A stretch of DNA of 32,566 nt from HGM04593 sp045612305 (lineage in GTDB: Bacteria; Bacteroidota; Bacteroidia; Bacteroidales; Bacteroidaceae). Positions 1-7,122 of the stretch are shown here, piece by piece. The notes under the pieces were generated by a model that worked only from the letters and a program-made list of their open reading frames with translations, did no database searches and was not told the origin of the DNA. The stretch lies in assembly GCA_045612305.1 (NCBI GenBank), contig JAZKYU010000026.1, positions 1 through 32,566 of the forward strand, written 5' to 3'. A program made the translations under genes and the position numbers. The first letter of the stretch is position 1, and each line of letters begins with the position of its first letter.

Positions 1-74
1 CGGTCGATGTTTTTCGACTCTTTGAATTCTTGAAATGTATCAAGAAGGCTGATTGTTTCTTCTTTCTTTGCCAT
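1..74 (-). CDS. nusA: Transcription termination/antitermination factor NusA, N-terminal fragment (runs off the left edge)
   Basis: Only the first 24 codons are present, starting at the ATG at 74-72. The peptide begins MAKKEETISLLDTFQEFKES, which matches the start of Bacteroidota NusA, the RNA polymerase-binding elongation factor that modulates pausing, termination and antitermination. It begins one base after the rimP stop codon, the usual rimP-nusA order, so the two are almost certainly co-transcribed and translationally coupled. The rest of the gene, and infB which usually follows, would lie outside the window. The identification rests on a short peptide plus synteny, but the two agree well. 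Confidence 0.9.
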   Translation of the reverse strand, partial: MAKKEETISLLDTFQEFKESKNID

Positions 75-75
75 T

Positions 76-543
76 TTATTTAAAATTTATAACATATTTC
101 GTGTACTTTACGCTGTTGTAGGGGAAGTGCAAGTCTTCCTCTACTAATTGGGGGCGTGTGCAACCCTCTTTTTTCTCTTTTTTAGATATTGTGAGCACAA
201 ACTCTTGTTCGTCGGCGGCTTTGAGTATGCCTTTGAGTTTTTTGCCATCTTTTGTGAGCACCTCAACCTCGAGACCAATGTGGTTTACGTACTGCTGTGT
301 CACCTTGAAGGGTTGCCCCAAACCTGCCGAGCCTACTTCGAGCTCGTAATCGTCGCCGTCTTCTCCCAAGCCTGCTCCTATGTGGCGGCTTAGCTCGACG
401 CAATCTTCTATCCACACTCCTTCGGCGTGGTCGATTTCTACTGTGATTTTGTCATCCTTGCTTATGATGACATCTACCAAAAAGTACTCTTTGTCGGCGA
501 GCCACTCTTTAGTTAAGTCGATTACTTGCTGTTTGTCAATCAT
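76..543 (-). CDS. rimP: Ribosome maturation factor RimP
   Basis: The 155-residue product has the length and two-domain form of RimP, a cytoplasmic protein that helps mature the 30S subunit. The N-terminal alpha/beta domain (about residues 1-80) carries the family pattern of an acidic, Asp-rich strand followed by a helix with CVELSRHIG (EIDHAEGVWIEDCVELSRH). The conserved turn YELEVGSAGLGQPF joins it to a small SH3-like C-terminal domain (about 85-150). The ATG at 543-541 is the first start after a short leader. The gene is followed one base later by nusA. Transcription appears to come from the promoter at 639-669, through a terminator-like hairpin at 598-620. Confidence 0.95.
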   Translation of the reverse strand: MIDKQQVIDLTKEWLADKEYFLVDVIISKDDKITVEIDHAEGVWIEDCVELSRHIGAGLGEDGDDYELEVGSAGLGQPFKVTQQYVNHIGLEVEVLTKDGKKLKGILKAADEQEFVLTISKKEKKEGCTRPQLVEEDLHFPYNSVKYTKYVINFK

Positions 544-556
544 TTATTGAATATCT

Positions 557-631
557 TTATAATGAAAAATATTTGCGTAGTAGTGTGTGTATGAAAAAGA
601 GGGGCTTTGCGAGCCCCTCTTCAATCATCAT
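557..631 (-). CDS. Possible 24-codon leader peptide upstream of rimP
   Basis: A short reading frame starts with two ATG codons in a row (631-629 and 628-626), only a few bases downstream of the predicted transcription start, and ends with TAA at 559-557, 13 bases before the rimP start. It reads straight through the hairpin at 598-620, so a ribosome translating it would block that hairpin. No sequence motif supports a function for the peptide itself. It may simply be chance; it is listed because its position fits a translation-linked attenuator. Confidence 0.25.
   Translation of the reverse strand: MMIEEGLAKPLFFIHTLLRKYFSL
594..620 (-). terminator. Terminator-like hairpin in the rimP-nusA leader (possible attenuator)
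   Basis: A perfect 9-bp GC-rich stem (598-606 with 612-620, loop 607-611) is followed on the minus strand by five U residues (598-594). It lies about 15 bases downstream of the predicted start of the rimP transcript and about 55 bases before the rimP ATG. That is upstream of the genes it would control, so it would act as an attenuator rather than an end-of-gene terminator. No U-run follows it on the plus strand. Confidence 0.65.
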
Positions 632-638
632 TACTTTG

Positions 639-669
639 CAAAGATAGTAAATATTGCTTTTATGTGCAA
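639..669 (-). promoter_or_regulatory. Predicted Bacteroides-type promoter for rimP-nusA
   Basis: On the minus strand a -33 like TTGC (669-666) is followed after exactly 19 bases by the -7 box TATCTTTG (646-639). This fits the TTTG-N19-21-TAnnTTTG pattern of Bacteroidota vegetative promoters. Transcription would start around 630-634. The divergent plus-strand gene begins at 740; the rest of the 544-739 interval contains only its weaker candidate promoter (710-717). Confidence 0.7.
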
Positions 670-709
670 GTGTTTTTCGGTTTTTTCTCTTTGGTGAGAA
701 AAATGTTTG

Positions 710-717
710 TATATTCG
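710..717 (+). promoter_or_regulatory. Weak candidate -7 box for the ATP-grasp gene
   Basis: TATATTCG (710-717), followed by CG, resembles the -7 boxes with TTCG seen elsewhere in this window. There is no TTTG at the expected 19-21-base spacing. The GTG start at 740 lies 22 bases downstream, leaving a short leader. Confidence 0.4.
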
Positions 718-739
718 CGTTACCAAAAAGTTTTATCCT

Positions 740-1939
740 GTGAAACTCCATATTTTTAACCCCGAAAACGACCTTGCGCTTGCCGATGGGAACGCAAATT
801 ATTGCCCTCCGCCTGCGGCGTGTGCTATAGCTCGCGACCTTGCTGTGCTGCCTTTGTGGTATGCTCCACAGGACGATTGTGTGCTCTTGCCGGCTGGGAA
901 AGATTTGGAATTTTGCAAGAAGATGCAAGAAATATTCCCGGTTGCACAGCCTTTTGAGCCGGCGATGCTTGGTGGTATCGATGGGTGTGTGCCTTGGGGG
1001 TGGAGTGCGCAGGTGAAGCGTCGCTTGCGAGCGATGGGGGTTGAGGCGGGTGTGCTGCCTTGTGATGCTTTTTTGGACGATGTGCGGCGGCTCTCAAATC
1101 GCAGGTGTGCTATTGAATTATTGAGCACCTTGGTGGCTGCGGGGGTTGAAACCGCGCACAAACCCTTGTATTTTACCTCGATGGACGATGTTAAAACTTT
1201 TGTCGAGAGTATGCCTCGTTCGGTGATTAAGGCGCCGTGGTCGGGTAGCGGTAGGGGTATAGCGTGGGGTATAGGGCGTTTAGAGGTGCCTGTAGAGCAT
1301 TTTTGCAGGGGTGTTATAAGGCGCCAGGGTGGTGTGGTGTGCGAGCCTTTCCTCGACAAGGTGGTGGACTTTGCTATGGAGTTTTTTGTGTCGGGCGGTG
1401 CAGTGGCCTTTGCGGGATATTCGCTCTTTAAGTGCGACGGAGGTGCTTACTCGGGAAATATTCTTGCGACCGACGATGCTATAGAGAATTTTTTGTCAGG
1501 TTTTGTGGGGCGTGAGGCTCTCTCTTTGGTTAAGAAACAATTGTGTTTGCAGCTTGAGCGTTTGTTGTGCTCTGTGGGGTATACTGGCTATTTGGGCGTT
1601 GATATGCTTGTTTATCGCCGTGGAGAGGGTTTTGCTTTGTATCCCTGCGTGGAGCTTAACTTGAGAATGAATATGGGTGCCCTGTCGCGTGTGTTCTACG
1701 ATAGGTTTGTGCAGCCTGGCTGTGTTGGGCATTTTTACGTCGCAAATTTTAGGGGTGAAGGCGAGGCGCTTGCTTTGCACGAAAGAAACAAGGCTTCCAC
1801 TCCTTTGAGTGTGCGCGACGGCAGGCTCGAAAAGGGGTATATGAACTTGTCGCCTGTGTCGCGCGAGAGTAAATATATAGCTTATGTGCTTGTGGAGGAG
1901 AACGAATTTTCGCTTGCTTCTCTCTATGCAGGTGAATAA
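740..1939 (+). CDS. ATP-grasp-fold protein of unknown substrate
   Basis: The 399-residue product looks like an ATP-grasp enzyme. Residues 162-174 (VIKAPWSGSGRGI) resemble the ATP-binding lysine strand and glycine-rich loop, and 305-311 (ELNLRMN) resemble the metal-binding Glu-x-Asn strand near the end of the fold, preceded by D288 in LGVDMLVY. ATP-grasp enzymes join a carboxylate to an amine or thiol through an acyl-phosphate, but nothing here shows the substrate. The N-terminus KLHIFNPENDLALA resembles a conserved Bacteroidota hypothetical family. I chose the GTG at 740: the only in-frame upstream start, a TTG at 707, overlaps the candidate -7 box at 710-717. It has no enzymatic partner next to it. 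It could be a ligase-like protein that has lost activity. Confidence 0.75.
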   Translation: MKLHIFNPENDLALADGNANYCPPPAACAIARDLAVLPLWYAPQDDCVLLPAGKDLEFCKKMQEIFPVAQPFEPAMLGGIDGCVPWGWSAQVKRRLRAMGVEAGVLPCDAFLDDVRRLSNRRCAIELLSTLVAAGVETAHKPLYFTSMDDVKTFVESMPRSVIKAPWSGSGRGIAWGIGRLEVPVEHFCRGVIRRQGGVVCEPFLDKVVDFAMEFFVSGGAVAFAGYSLFKCDGGAYSGNILATDDAIENFLSGFVGREALSLVKKQLCLQLERLLCSVGYTGYLGVDMLVYRRGEGFALYPCVELNLRMNMGALSRVFYDRFVQPGCVGHFYVANFRGEGEALALHERNKASTPLSVRDGRLEKGYMNLSPVSRESKYIAYVLVEENEFSLASLYAGE

Positions 1940-1950
1940 ATCTTTGCGAT

Positions 1951-1981
1951 TTTGCTTTTTCGTGGTAAAGTGCTATCTTCG
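1951..1981 (+). promoter_or_regulatory. Predicted promoter for the small membrane-protein gene
   Basis: TTTG (1951-1954), 19 bases, then TATCTTCG (1974-1981), a close match to the Bacteroides-type promoter. It sits 11 bases after the preceding stop codon, so the downstream gene has its own start of transcription with a leader of about 15 bases. Confidence 0.65.
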
Positions 1982-2001
1982 TGCACGTAAAAATTTTTCC
2001 T

Positions 2002-2394
2002 ATGAGCAGAACAACGGGGCGCAATGCCAATATGAGATTTCTTTTTGGGAGTGTATTTTTCTTCTTTCTTATAATTGTGACTATAGGTCTTTTCTCTTAT
2101 TTTTCTTTGTATAAATATTGGGAAAAACCGGGCGATAAGCGCTTTAGCTATGAATTTTCTTTTTCGCCATCGTTTGCTGGCGCGGCATATAGTCTTTACT
2201 TGAACGATAGTTTGCTGTACAAGGGTGCGCCTGTCGATTGCGACACTGTTGTTCGTGTAAACCGCTTTGCCGATGAGAACGCTTTGCTTGTAGTTGATGC
2301 CGTAACCGATGGGGTTACAATTATACAGCTTCCCGGCAGGGGCAAGGTCTTGTTGCGCCTCAAGGGTGGTGAGGTTATTGCCGATATAAGATAA
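2002..2394 (+). CDS. Small membrane-anchored protein of unknown function
   Basis: I do not recognise this 130-residue protein. It has a short polar N-terminus (about residues 1-11), one strongly hydrophobic segment rich in Phe, Ile and Leu (about 12-35, FLFGSVFFFFLIIVTIGLF), and a soluble beta-rich C-terminal part of about 95 residues, likely outside the cytoplasmic membrane. There is no lipobox. The ATG at 2002 is preferred because the in-frame GTG at 1981 overlaps the -7 box. It has its own promoter and ends at a strong bidirectional terminator, so it is probably a single-gene transcript. It may be a small anchored periplasmic protein; no function is inferred. Confidence 0.65.
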   Translation: MSRTTGRNANMRFLFGSVFFFFLIIVTIGLFSYFSLYKYWEKPGDKRFSYEFSFSPSFAGAAYSLYLNDSLLYKGAPVDCDTVVRVNRFADENALLVVDAVTDGVTIIQLPGRGKVLLRLKGGEVIADIR

Positions 2395-2405
2395 TAGTAT
2401 TATAT

Positions 2406-2443
2406 AAAAAGGAAAGGGCTGCACGTGGTGTGCAGCCCTTTTT
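2406..2443. terminator. Bidirectional intrinsic terminator between convergent genes
   Basis: A perfect 12-bp stem (2413-2424 with 2430-2441, loop 2425-2429) has a T-run on the plus side (2439-2443) and an A-run on the left (2406-2410), which gives a U-run on the minus strand. It separates the small membrane-protein gene (+) from gdhA (-) and can end both transcripts. Confidence 0.9.
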
Positions 2444-2478
2444 GTATAAAATGTTTTTGGTGCTTTTGAGCTCCAGAA

Positions 2479-3813
2479 TTATACGATACCCTGTGCCATC
2501 ATAGCCTTGGCAACTTTGAGGAAACCGGCAACGTTTGCGCCCTTTACATAGTCGATGTAACCATCCTCGCAAGTACCATATTTTACACAAGCCTCGTGGA
2601 TGTTGTGCATAATCTCGTGCAACATCTCGTCAACTTTCTCTCTGCTCCAGTTGATTTTGCCAGAGTTTTGGCTCATTTCAAGACCTGAAACCGATACACC
2701 ACCAGCGTTAGATGCCTTGCCGGGAGCGTAAAGTATCTTAGCCTGTTGGAAGGTTTGTATAGCGGCGGGTGTAGAAGGCATGTTAGCACCCTCAGAAACT
2801 GCAATAACGCCGTTTGCTACGAGAGTTTTTGCGTGCTCGCCGTTGATCTCGTTCTGTGTAGCAGAGGGGAGTGCGATATCGCCCTTCTCGCCCCAAGGTT
2901 TAGCGTCAGCTACATATTTGCAACCGAACTTGTCGGCATACTCCTTGATGCGGCCGCGGCGCACGTTCTTCAACTCCATAATGAAGTTAAGCTTCTCGCG
3001 TGTGATGCCCTCGGGATCGTAGATGTAACCATTAGAGTCGCTCATAGTAACAACTTTACCACCGAGCTCGATAACTTTCTCTGCAGTATACTGCGCTACG
3101 TTGCCAGAGCCAGAGATGAGGCATACCTTGCCCTTGATGTCGAGACCGCGGGTCTTGAGCATCTCTTGGAGGAAGTAGATGTTACCGTAACCTGTAGCTT
3201 CGGGGCGGATGAGTGAGCCACCGAACTCAAGGCCTTTACCTGTGAACACACCGTTGAACTGACGTGTGAGTTTTTTGTAGAAGCCGAACATATAGCCTAC
3301 CTCGCGTGCACCAACACCGATGTCGCCTGCGGGAACGTCCATGTCGGGGCCGATGTTGCGCCACAACTCGGTGATGAAGGCTTGGCAGAAACGCATAACC
3401 TCGGCGTCGCTCTTGCCTTTAGGATCGAAGTCTGAGCCTCCTTTAGCACCACCCATAGGGAGTGTGGTAAGTGAGTTTTTAAATGTTTGCTCGAAAGCGA
3501 GGTATTTGAGGATACCAACGTTTACCGAGGGGTGAAAACGGATACCGCCTTTGTAGGGGCCGATAGCGTTGTTGTGCTGAACGCGGTAACCGGTGTTGGT
3601 GTGTACGTTGCCGTTATCGTCGGCCCAAGTTACACGGAATGTGAATACGCGATCGGGGATACAAAGACGCTCGATGAGGTTGTTTGCTTCGAACTCGGGG
3701 TGTTTGTTATACTCCTCTTCTATAGAGTGGAGCACCTCTTCCACAGCCTGAAAATACTCGGGCTCGTTGGGGAATTTTTTCTTTAAGCTTTCAAGTGTTG
3801 TTTCTACTTTCAT
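2479..3813 (-). CDS. gdhA: Glutamate dehydrogenase, NADP-type hexameric
   Basis: The 444-residue product is a typical short bacterial glutamate dehydrogenase, interconverting 2-oxoglutarate plus ammonia and glutamate in the cytoplasm. The substrate site appears as YKGGIRFHPSV (about 87-97) and the catalytic lysine as K124 in PMGGAKGGSDFDP. The Rossmann loop is SGSGNVA (234-240), and SDS (258-260) at the end of the next strand, without the acidic residue typical of NAD-specific enzymes, suggests NADP(H). The start is the ATG at 3813-3811; the frame is open 75 codons further upstream, but that stretch is AT-rich leader and crosses the promoter at 3895-3902. The gene is monocistronic, between its promoter and the terminator at 2406-2443. 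Confidence 0.97.
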   Translation of the reverse strand: MKVETTLESLKKKFPNEPEYFQAVEEVLHSIEEEYNKHPEFEANNLIERLCIPDRVFTFRVTWADDNGNVHTNTGYRVQHNNAIGPYKGGIRFHPSVNVGILKYLAFEQTFKNSLTTLPMGGAKGGSDFDPKGKSDAEVMRFCQAFITELWRNIGPDMDVPAGDIGVGAREVGYMFGFYKKLTRQFNGVFTGKGLEFGGSLIRPEATGYGNIYFLQEMLKTRGLDIKGKVCLISGSGNVAQYTAEKVIELGGKVVTMSDSNGYIYDPEGITREKLNFIMELKNVRRGRIKEYADKFGCKYVADAKPWGEKGDIALPSATQNEINGEHAKTLVANGVIAVSEGANMPSTPAAIQTFQQAKILYAPGKASNAGGVSVSGLEMSQNSGKINWSREKVDEMLHEIMHNIHEACVKYGTCEDGYIDYVKGANVAGFLKVAKAMMAQGIV

Positions 3814-3894
3814 ATTTGTTGTTTTTAAATTGTTTCTAAATGAATATTTATGCAGAAAAGTGTTATAAAAAAACATTTTTCTTTTTTGACTGCG

Positions 3895-3902
3895 CAAAGT
3901 TA
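3895..3902 (-). promoter_or_regulatory. Predicted -7 box of gdhA; gene-free interval 3814-4212
   Basis: TAACTTTG (3902-3895) followed by CGCA is a good -7 box on the minus strand, giving a leader of about 75 bases for gdhA. No convincing -33 TTTG is seen. The 399-base interval 3814-4212 between the divergent gdhA and the kinase/RapZ gene is very AT-rich and holds this box and the promoter at 4155-4185. I see no credible gene or operator repeat in it. Confidence 0.55.
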
Positions 3903-4154
3903 ATGTATGAATTTGAAAAAATGAAGAAATGTAAGTGTTTTTTTGAAAAAACAAGAAAAAAGTTTGTCTTGCCTTGTTTTGTGCGTTTATTTTCCAATAA
4001 AATGCAGTAAAAAGCTGTTTTTTGTTTCTAAAATGCACTTTTGGGGCGCCTTTTGTTTCAATTTGTCAGTAAGAGGTTGGCTCTTAATTGAAATATTTAA
4101 CGCTTTTTTGTTGCTTTTGTATTGCTGTGCCTCTCTCAAATTATCTTAAATTAG

Positions 4155-4185
4155 TTTTTATTTCGGTAAAGTTGATGTATCTTCG
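4155..4185 (+). promoter_or_regulatory. Predicted promoter for the kinase/RapZ-C and M18 peptidase unit
   Basis: TTTT (4155-4158), 19 bases, then TATCTTCG (4178-4185) followed by CA. It lies 27 bases before the chosen ATG at 4213. Confidence 0.55.
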
Positions 4186-4212
4186 CAAAAACGATGATTG
4201 CATAATAATTAT

Positions 4213-5652
4213 ATGATAGAAATTCTTAACTCTCTTTTTGAGAAGGTTGTCGGTGTTTGTGCCGAAAGCGTGGTTAAGCTATCGGGCGATGGCTCTAACC
4301 GCTCTTATTATAGGATGCGCGCGGGCGATGTCTCGCTAATAGGTGCGGTGGGTACCTGTGTGGAGGAAAACCGCGCTTTTATAGCTGTGAGTGAGAGGTT
4401 TGCCCAGTGTGGTATAAACGCACCTCGCGTGCTTGCGGTGAGCGACGACGCTCTTTGCTATGTGCAGGACGACCTAGGCGACACAACTCTCTTCTTGTAT
4501 ATGAAAGAGTCGCGCGATGCAGGTGTTTTTGCAAAAAAAGATGTGGAGATGCTTTGCCGTGTTATGGCGGCTTTGCCCGATATACAGTATGCTGTGGCCG
4601 AGGATTTTGATTTCTCGGTTTGCTATCCCGTACCCGGTTTTGATAAACGCACGGTTATGTGGGACTTGAATTATTTTAAATACTGTTTCCTCAAAGGGGT
4701 GGGCGTGGAGTTTAACGAGAGCCTTTTGGAGGATGAGTTTGAGAAGTTGTCGCAGCAGCTTTTGTGTGAGTGTGAGGATGTCTTTATGTATAGGGACTTT
4801 CAGTCGCGCAACGTGATGATACACCACGGTGAGCCCTATTTTATAGATTATCAGGGTGGGCGTCGTGGCCCCATTTATTACGATGTAGCCTCTTTTGTGG
4901 GGCAGGCGAGGGCTTGCTACACGCCTGAGGTTGTGAGCAAGATGCTGGACGCCTACCTTGCTTCGCTTGAGAGATATAAAAAGGTGGATAGGGAGGAGTT
5001 TGAACGTGTGCTTGCTCTTTTTTCGCTGTTCCGCTTGTTGCAGAACTTGGGAACATATGGCTTCCGCGGGCTTTATGAGCATAAAAAGGCTTTCGTGGAG
5101 ACTATCCCCGGCGCGCTTGCACGCCTCAAGGAGTTGCTCTGCGGCTTAAAGGGTGAATATCCTTGCCTCTATGCTCTGATTGATGAGATTGCAGCCTTGC
5201 CTATGTTTAAGAAGGAGGAAACAAGCGAGCTTGTGGTAGATGTTATGAGCTTCTCTTACCGTCGTGGTATTCCGGAAGATTATTCGGGCAACGGTGGAGG
5301 CTTTGTTTTTGACTGCAGGGCTATACATAATCCCGGACGTTACGAGCCGTACAAAAAACTTTGTGGTATGGACGAGCCGGTTATAAAATTTCTTGAGGAG
5401 GAGAGTGATATAACCTCTTTCCTTGAGAATGTTTATGCGGTGGTCGATAACATGGTCGATGTTTATAAAAAACGTGGTTTTACCCACATACAGGTGTGCT
5501 GTGGTTGCACGGGCGGCCAGCATCGCTCGGTTTATAGTGCTGAGCACGTAGCTCACCACGTTGCCGAAAAATTTGGCGTGAAGGTTGTGGTTACGCATAA
5601 AATGTTGAATAAAAAATATGTGATAGATGCTGTGCCCGAACGTGTAGTTTGA
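4213..5652 (+). CDS. Fusion of an aminoglycoside-phosphotransferase/AmgK-like kinase domain with a RapZ C-terminal domain
   Basis: The 479-residue protein has two parts. Residues about 1-310 form an APH-type kinase resembling cell-wall amino-sugar kinases: a nucleotide-loop-like segment (LSGDGSNRSYYRM), the catalytic loop YRDFQSRNVMI with D195 and N200, and the metal-binding IDYQ with D212. Residues about 335-470 resemble the C-terminal domain of the RNase adaptor RapZ, with FSYRRGIPEDY, FDCRAIHNPGRY and the loop CGCTGGQHRSVYSAE. In Escherichia coli that domain senses glucosamine-6-phosphate and binds RNA. The P-loop half of RapZ is absent. An amino-sugar link is inference; the true substrate is unknown. 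The ATG at 4213 is preferred to a TTG at 4198. The aminopeptidase gene follows 33 bases downstream. Confidence 0.88.
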   Translation: MIEILNSLFEKVVGVCAESVVKLSGDGSNRSYYRMRAGDVSLIGAVGTCVEENRAFIAVSERFAQCGINAPRVLAVSDDALCYVQDDLGDTTLFLYMKESRDAGVFAKKDVEMLCRVMAALPDIQYAVAEDFDFSVCYPVPGFDKRTVMWDLNYFKYCFLKGVGVEFNESLLEDEFEKLSQQLLCECEDVFMYRDFQSRNVMIHHGEPYFIDYQGGRRGPIYYDVASFVGQARACYTPEVVSKMLDAYLASLERYKKVDREEFERVLALFSLFRLLQNLGTYGFRGLYEHKKAFVETIPGALARLKELLCGLKGEYPCLYALIDEIAALPMFKKEETSELVVDVMSFSYRRGIPEDYSGNGGGFVFDCRAIHNPGRYEPYKKLCGMDEPVIKFLEEESDITSFLENVYAVVDNMVDVYKKRGFTHIQVCCGCTGGQHRSVYSAEHVAHHVAEKFGVKVVVTHKMLNKKYVIDAVPERVV

Positions 5653-5685
5653 TTTAGAAAAAATGAAAATTTATACATAAAATTT

Positions 5686-6966
5686 ATGAAAGAATTACTT
5701 AATATGCTCGATGCATCGCCTGTAAACTTTTTGGCGGTGAAGTATGCCGAGGATGTTCTAGCCGCGGCAGGTTTTGAAAAGGTAAGTATGGGCTCTTTGC
5801 CGCAGTTGGAGGCTGGTAAGGGGTATTATATTACAAAGAACGGCTCGGCGTTGTTTGCTTTTCGCGTGGGTAGCGGTGCAGCGACAGAGGGCTTTAAACT
5901 TATATGTGCACACACCGACTCGCCCTGCTTTCGTGTTAAACCGGCTCCCGAGATGGTTTCGGAGGGTGGTATGATACGTTTGAACACCGAGGTTTATGGT
6001 GGCCCTATACTCTATACTTGGTTTGACCGCCCCTTGTCGCTTGCAGGGCGTGTTATTTTGCGTGGAGAGTCGCCTTTGCGCCCCGTGGTGCGCTTGTTGC
6101 ATATAAAGCGCCCGCTTTTGCTCATACCTCACCTTGCGATACACTTTAACCGCGAGGTCAACGAGGGTAACAAGATAAGCCGTCAAAAGGATATGATGCC
6201 CGTGCTTGGTTTTATAAACGGTCACTTCGAGAAGGAAAATTTCTTACTTCGCATAGTTGCAGAAGAGCTTGGTGTGCAGCTCGAGGATATTGTGGATTTT
6301 GACCTCTCGCTCTACGAGGCTACACCTGCTTGCTTGTGTGGTGTGAACAACGAATTTGTGTCGGGTGGTCGCCAGGACGACCTCTTGATGTGTTATGCCG
6401 GTTTGAGAGCCTTGGTCGACAGTGCTCCCTCTAAAACAACGCAGGTGCTTGCGCTTTTCGACAATGAGGAGACTGGTAACATGACAAAGCAGGGATCGGC
6501 TTCGCCCGTATTGCGTAACTTGTTGGATGCTATAGTTATAAACCTTGGCGGCAAGCCCGGCGATTTGTATGCTGCGGTGGAAAACTCTTTTATGGTGTCG
6601 GCCGATATGGCTCACGCGTTGCACCCCAATTATAGCGAGAAACACGACCCGACAAACCACCCTGTGATGGGCGGTGGTCCTGTGATAAAATACAACGCCA
6701 ACCAAAAATATGTTACCGACGCAGAGTCGGCTGCGGTTTTTGCCGAGGTGTGTCGTGCAGCGGGCGTGCCTTTCCAATATTTTGTGAACAACAGCGATAT
6801 TGCAGGTGGCTCTACACTTGGAAATACTTTGACAACTCAGCTACCTATGCGAGGTGTTGATATGGGTAACCCTATGTGGGGTATGCACTCGGCGCGTGAA
6901 ACATCGGCGGCGGTGGACACTGAGTATGCTATAAAGGCTTTTACGGCTTTCTACGATGCTGAATAA
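5686..6966 (+). CDS. apeB: M18 family aminopeptidase (aspartyl aminopeptidase type)
   Basis: The 426-residue product matches M18 zinc aminopeptidases, which remove acidic or neutral N-terminal residues from peptides in the cytoplasm as large tetrahedral assemblies. The metal and catalytic residues are visible: H76 in CAHTDSPCFRVKP, D231 in SGGRQDDL, the acidic pair E261-E262 in FDNEETGN, D307 in SADMAHALHP and H401 in GMHSARE. It has no signal peptide. The ATG at 5686 follows an AT-rich 33-base gap after the kinase/RapZ gene, so the two likely share a transcript, which ends at the terminator at 7001-7041. No functional link between the pair is obvious. Confidence 0.93.
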   Translation: MKELLNMLDASPVNFLAVKYAEDVLAAAGFEKVSMGSLPQLEAGKGYYITKNGSALFAFRVGSGAATEGFKLICAHTDSPCFRVKPAPEMVSEGGMIRLNTEVYGGPILYTWFDRPLSLAGRVILRGESPLRPVVRLLHIKRPLLLIPHLAIHFNREVNEGNKISRQKDMMPVLGFINGHFEKENFLLRIVAEELGVQLEDIVDFDLSLYEATPACLCGVNNEFVSGGRQDDLLMCYAGLRALVDSAPSKTTQVLALFDNEETGNMTKQGSASPVLRNLLDAIVINLGGKPGDLYAAVENSFMVSADMAHALHPNYSEKHDPTNHPVMGGGPVIKYNANQKYVTDAESAAVFAEVCRAAGVPFQYFVNNSDIAGGSTLGNTLTTQLPMRGVDMGNPMWGMHSARETSAAVDTEYAIKAFTAFYDAE

Positions 6967-7000
6967 GGCGGGGTAGGCAGCCTCTCCTTTCTGGTTTATG

Positions 7001-7041
7001 TGTGCACTTGCGGGCAAAAGCTCGCAAGTGTACGCTTTTTT
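7001..7041 (+). terminator. Intrinsic terminator after the M18 peptidase
   Basis: A long stem (about 7002-7015 with 7020-7033, loop AAAA at 7016-7019, two G-U pairs) is followed on the plus strand by a T-run at 7036-7041. It closes the kinase/RapZ-peptidase unit ahead of the ileS promoter. Confidence 0.88.
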
Positions 7042-7065
7042 ATTATATAATAAGCGATATAACTC

Positions 7066-7096
7066 TTTTTCTTTTCGTTTTTTTTAGATAACTTTG
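7066..7096 (+). promoter_or_regulatory. Predicted promoter of the ileS operon
   Basis: TTTT (7066-7069), 19 bases, then TAACTTTG (7089-7096) followed by CGCA. The ileS ATG at 7123 is 26 bases downstream, so the leader is short and there is no room for a T-box-like structure. Confidence 0.6.
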
Positions 7097-7122
7097 CGCA
7101 ACTTTATAAGTTTTGTTACAAG

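Noticed and set aside
557..928. A 123-codon minus-strand frame crossing the rimP leader and the start of the ATP-grasp gene
   Set aside because: Most of it overlaps the start of a credible plus-strand gene and the promoter region. Only the last 24 codons downstream of the promoter were kept, as a low-confidence leader peptide.
3814..4038. N-terminal extension of glutamate dehydrogenase by 75 codons
   Set aside because: The extension is AT-rich, unlike the family N-terminus, and crosses the -7 box at 3895-3902; the ATG at 3813 gives the normal family length.
3943..4149. A 68-codon plus-strand frame in the gdhA/kinase intergenic region
   Set aside because: It is rich in Phe, Leu and Cys as expected from AT-rich noncoding DNA, has no promoter or homology that I recognise, and ends just before a predicted promoter.
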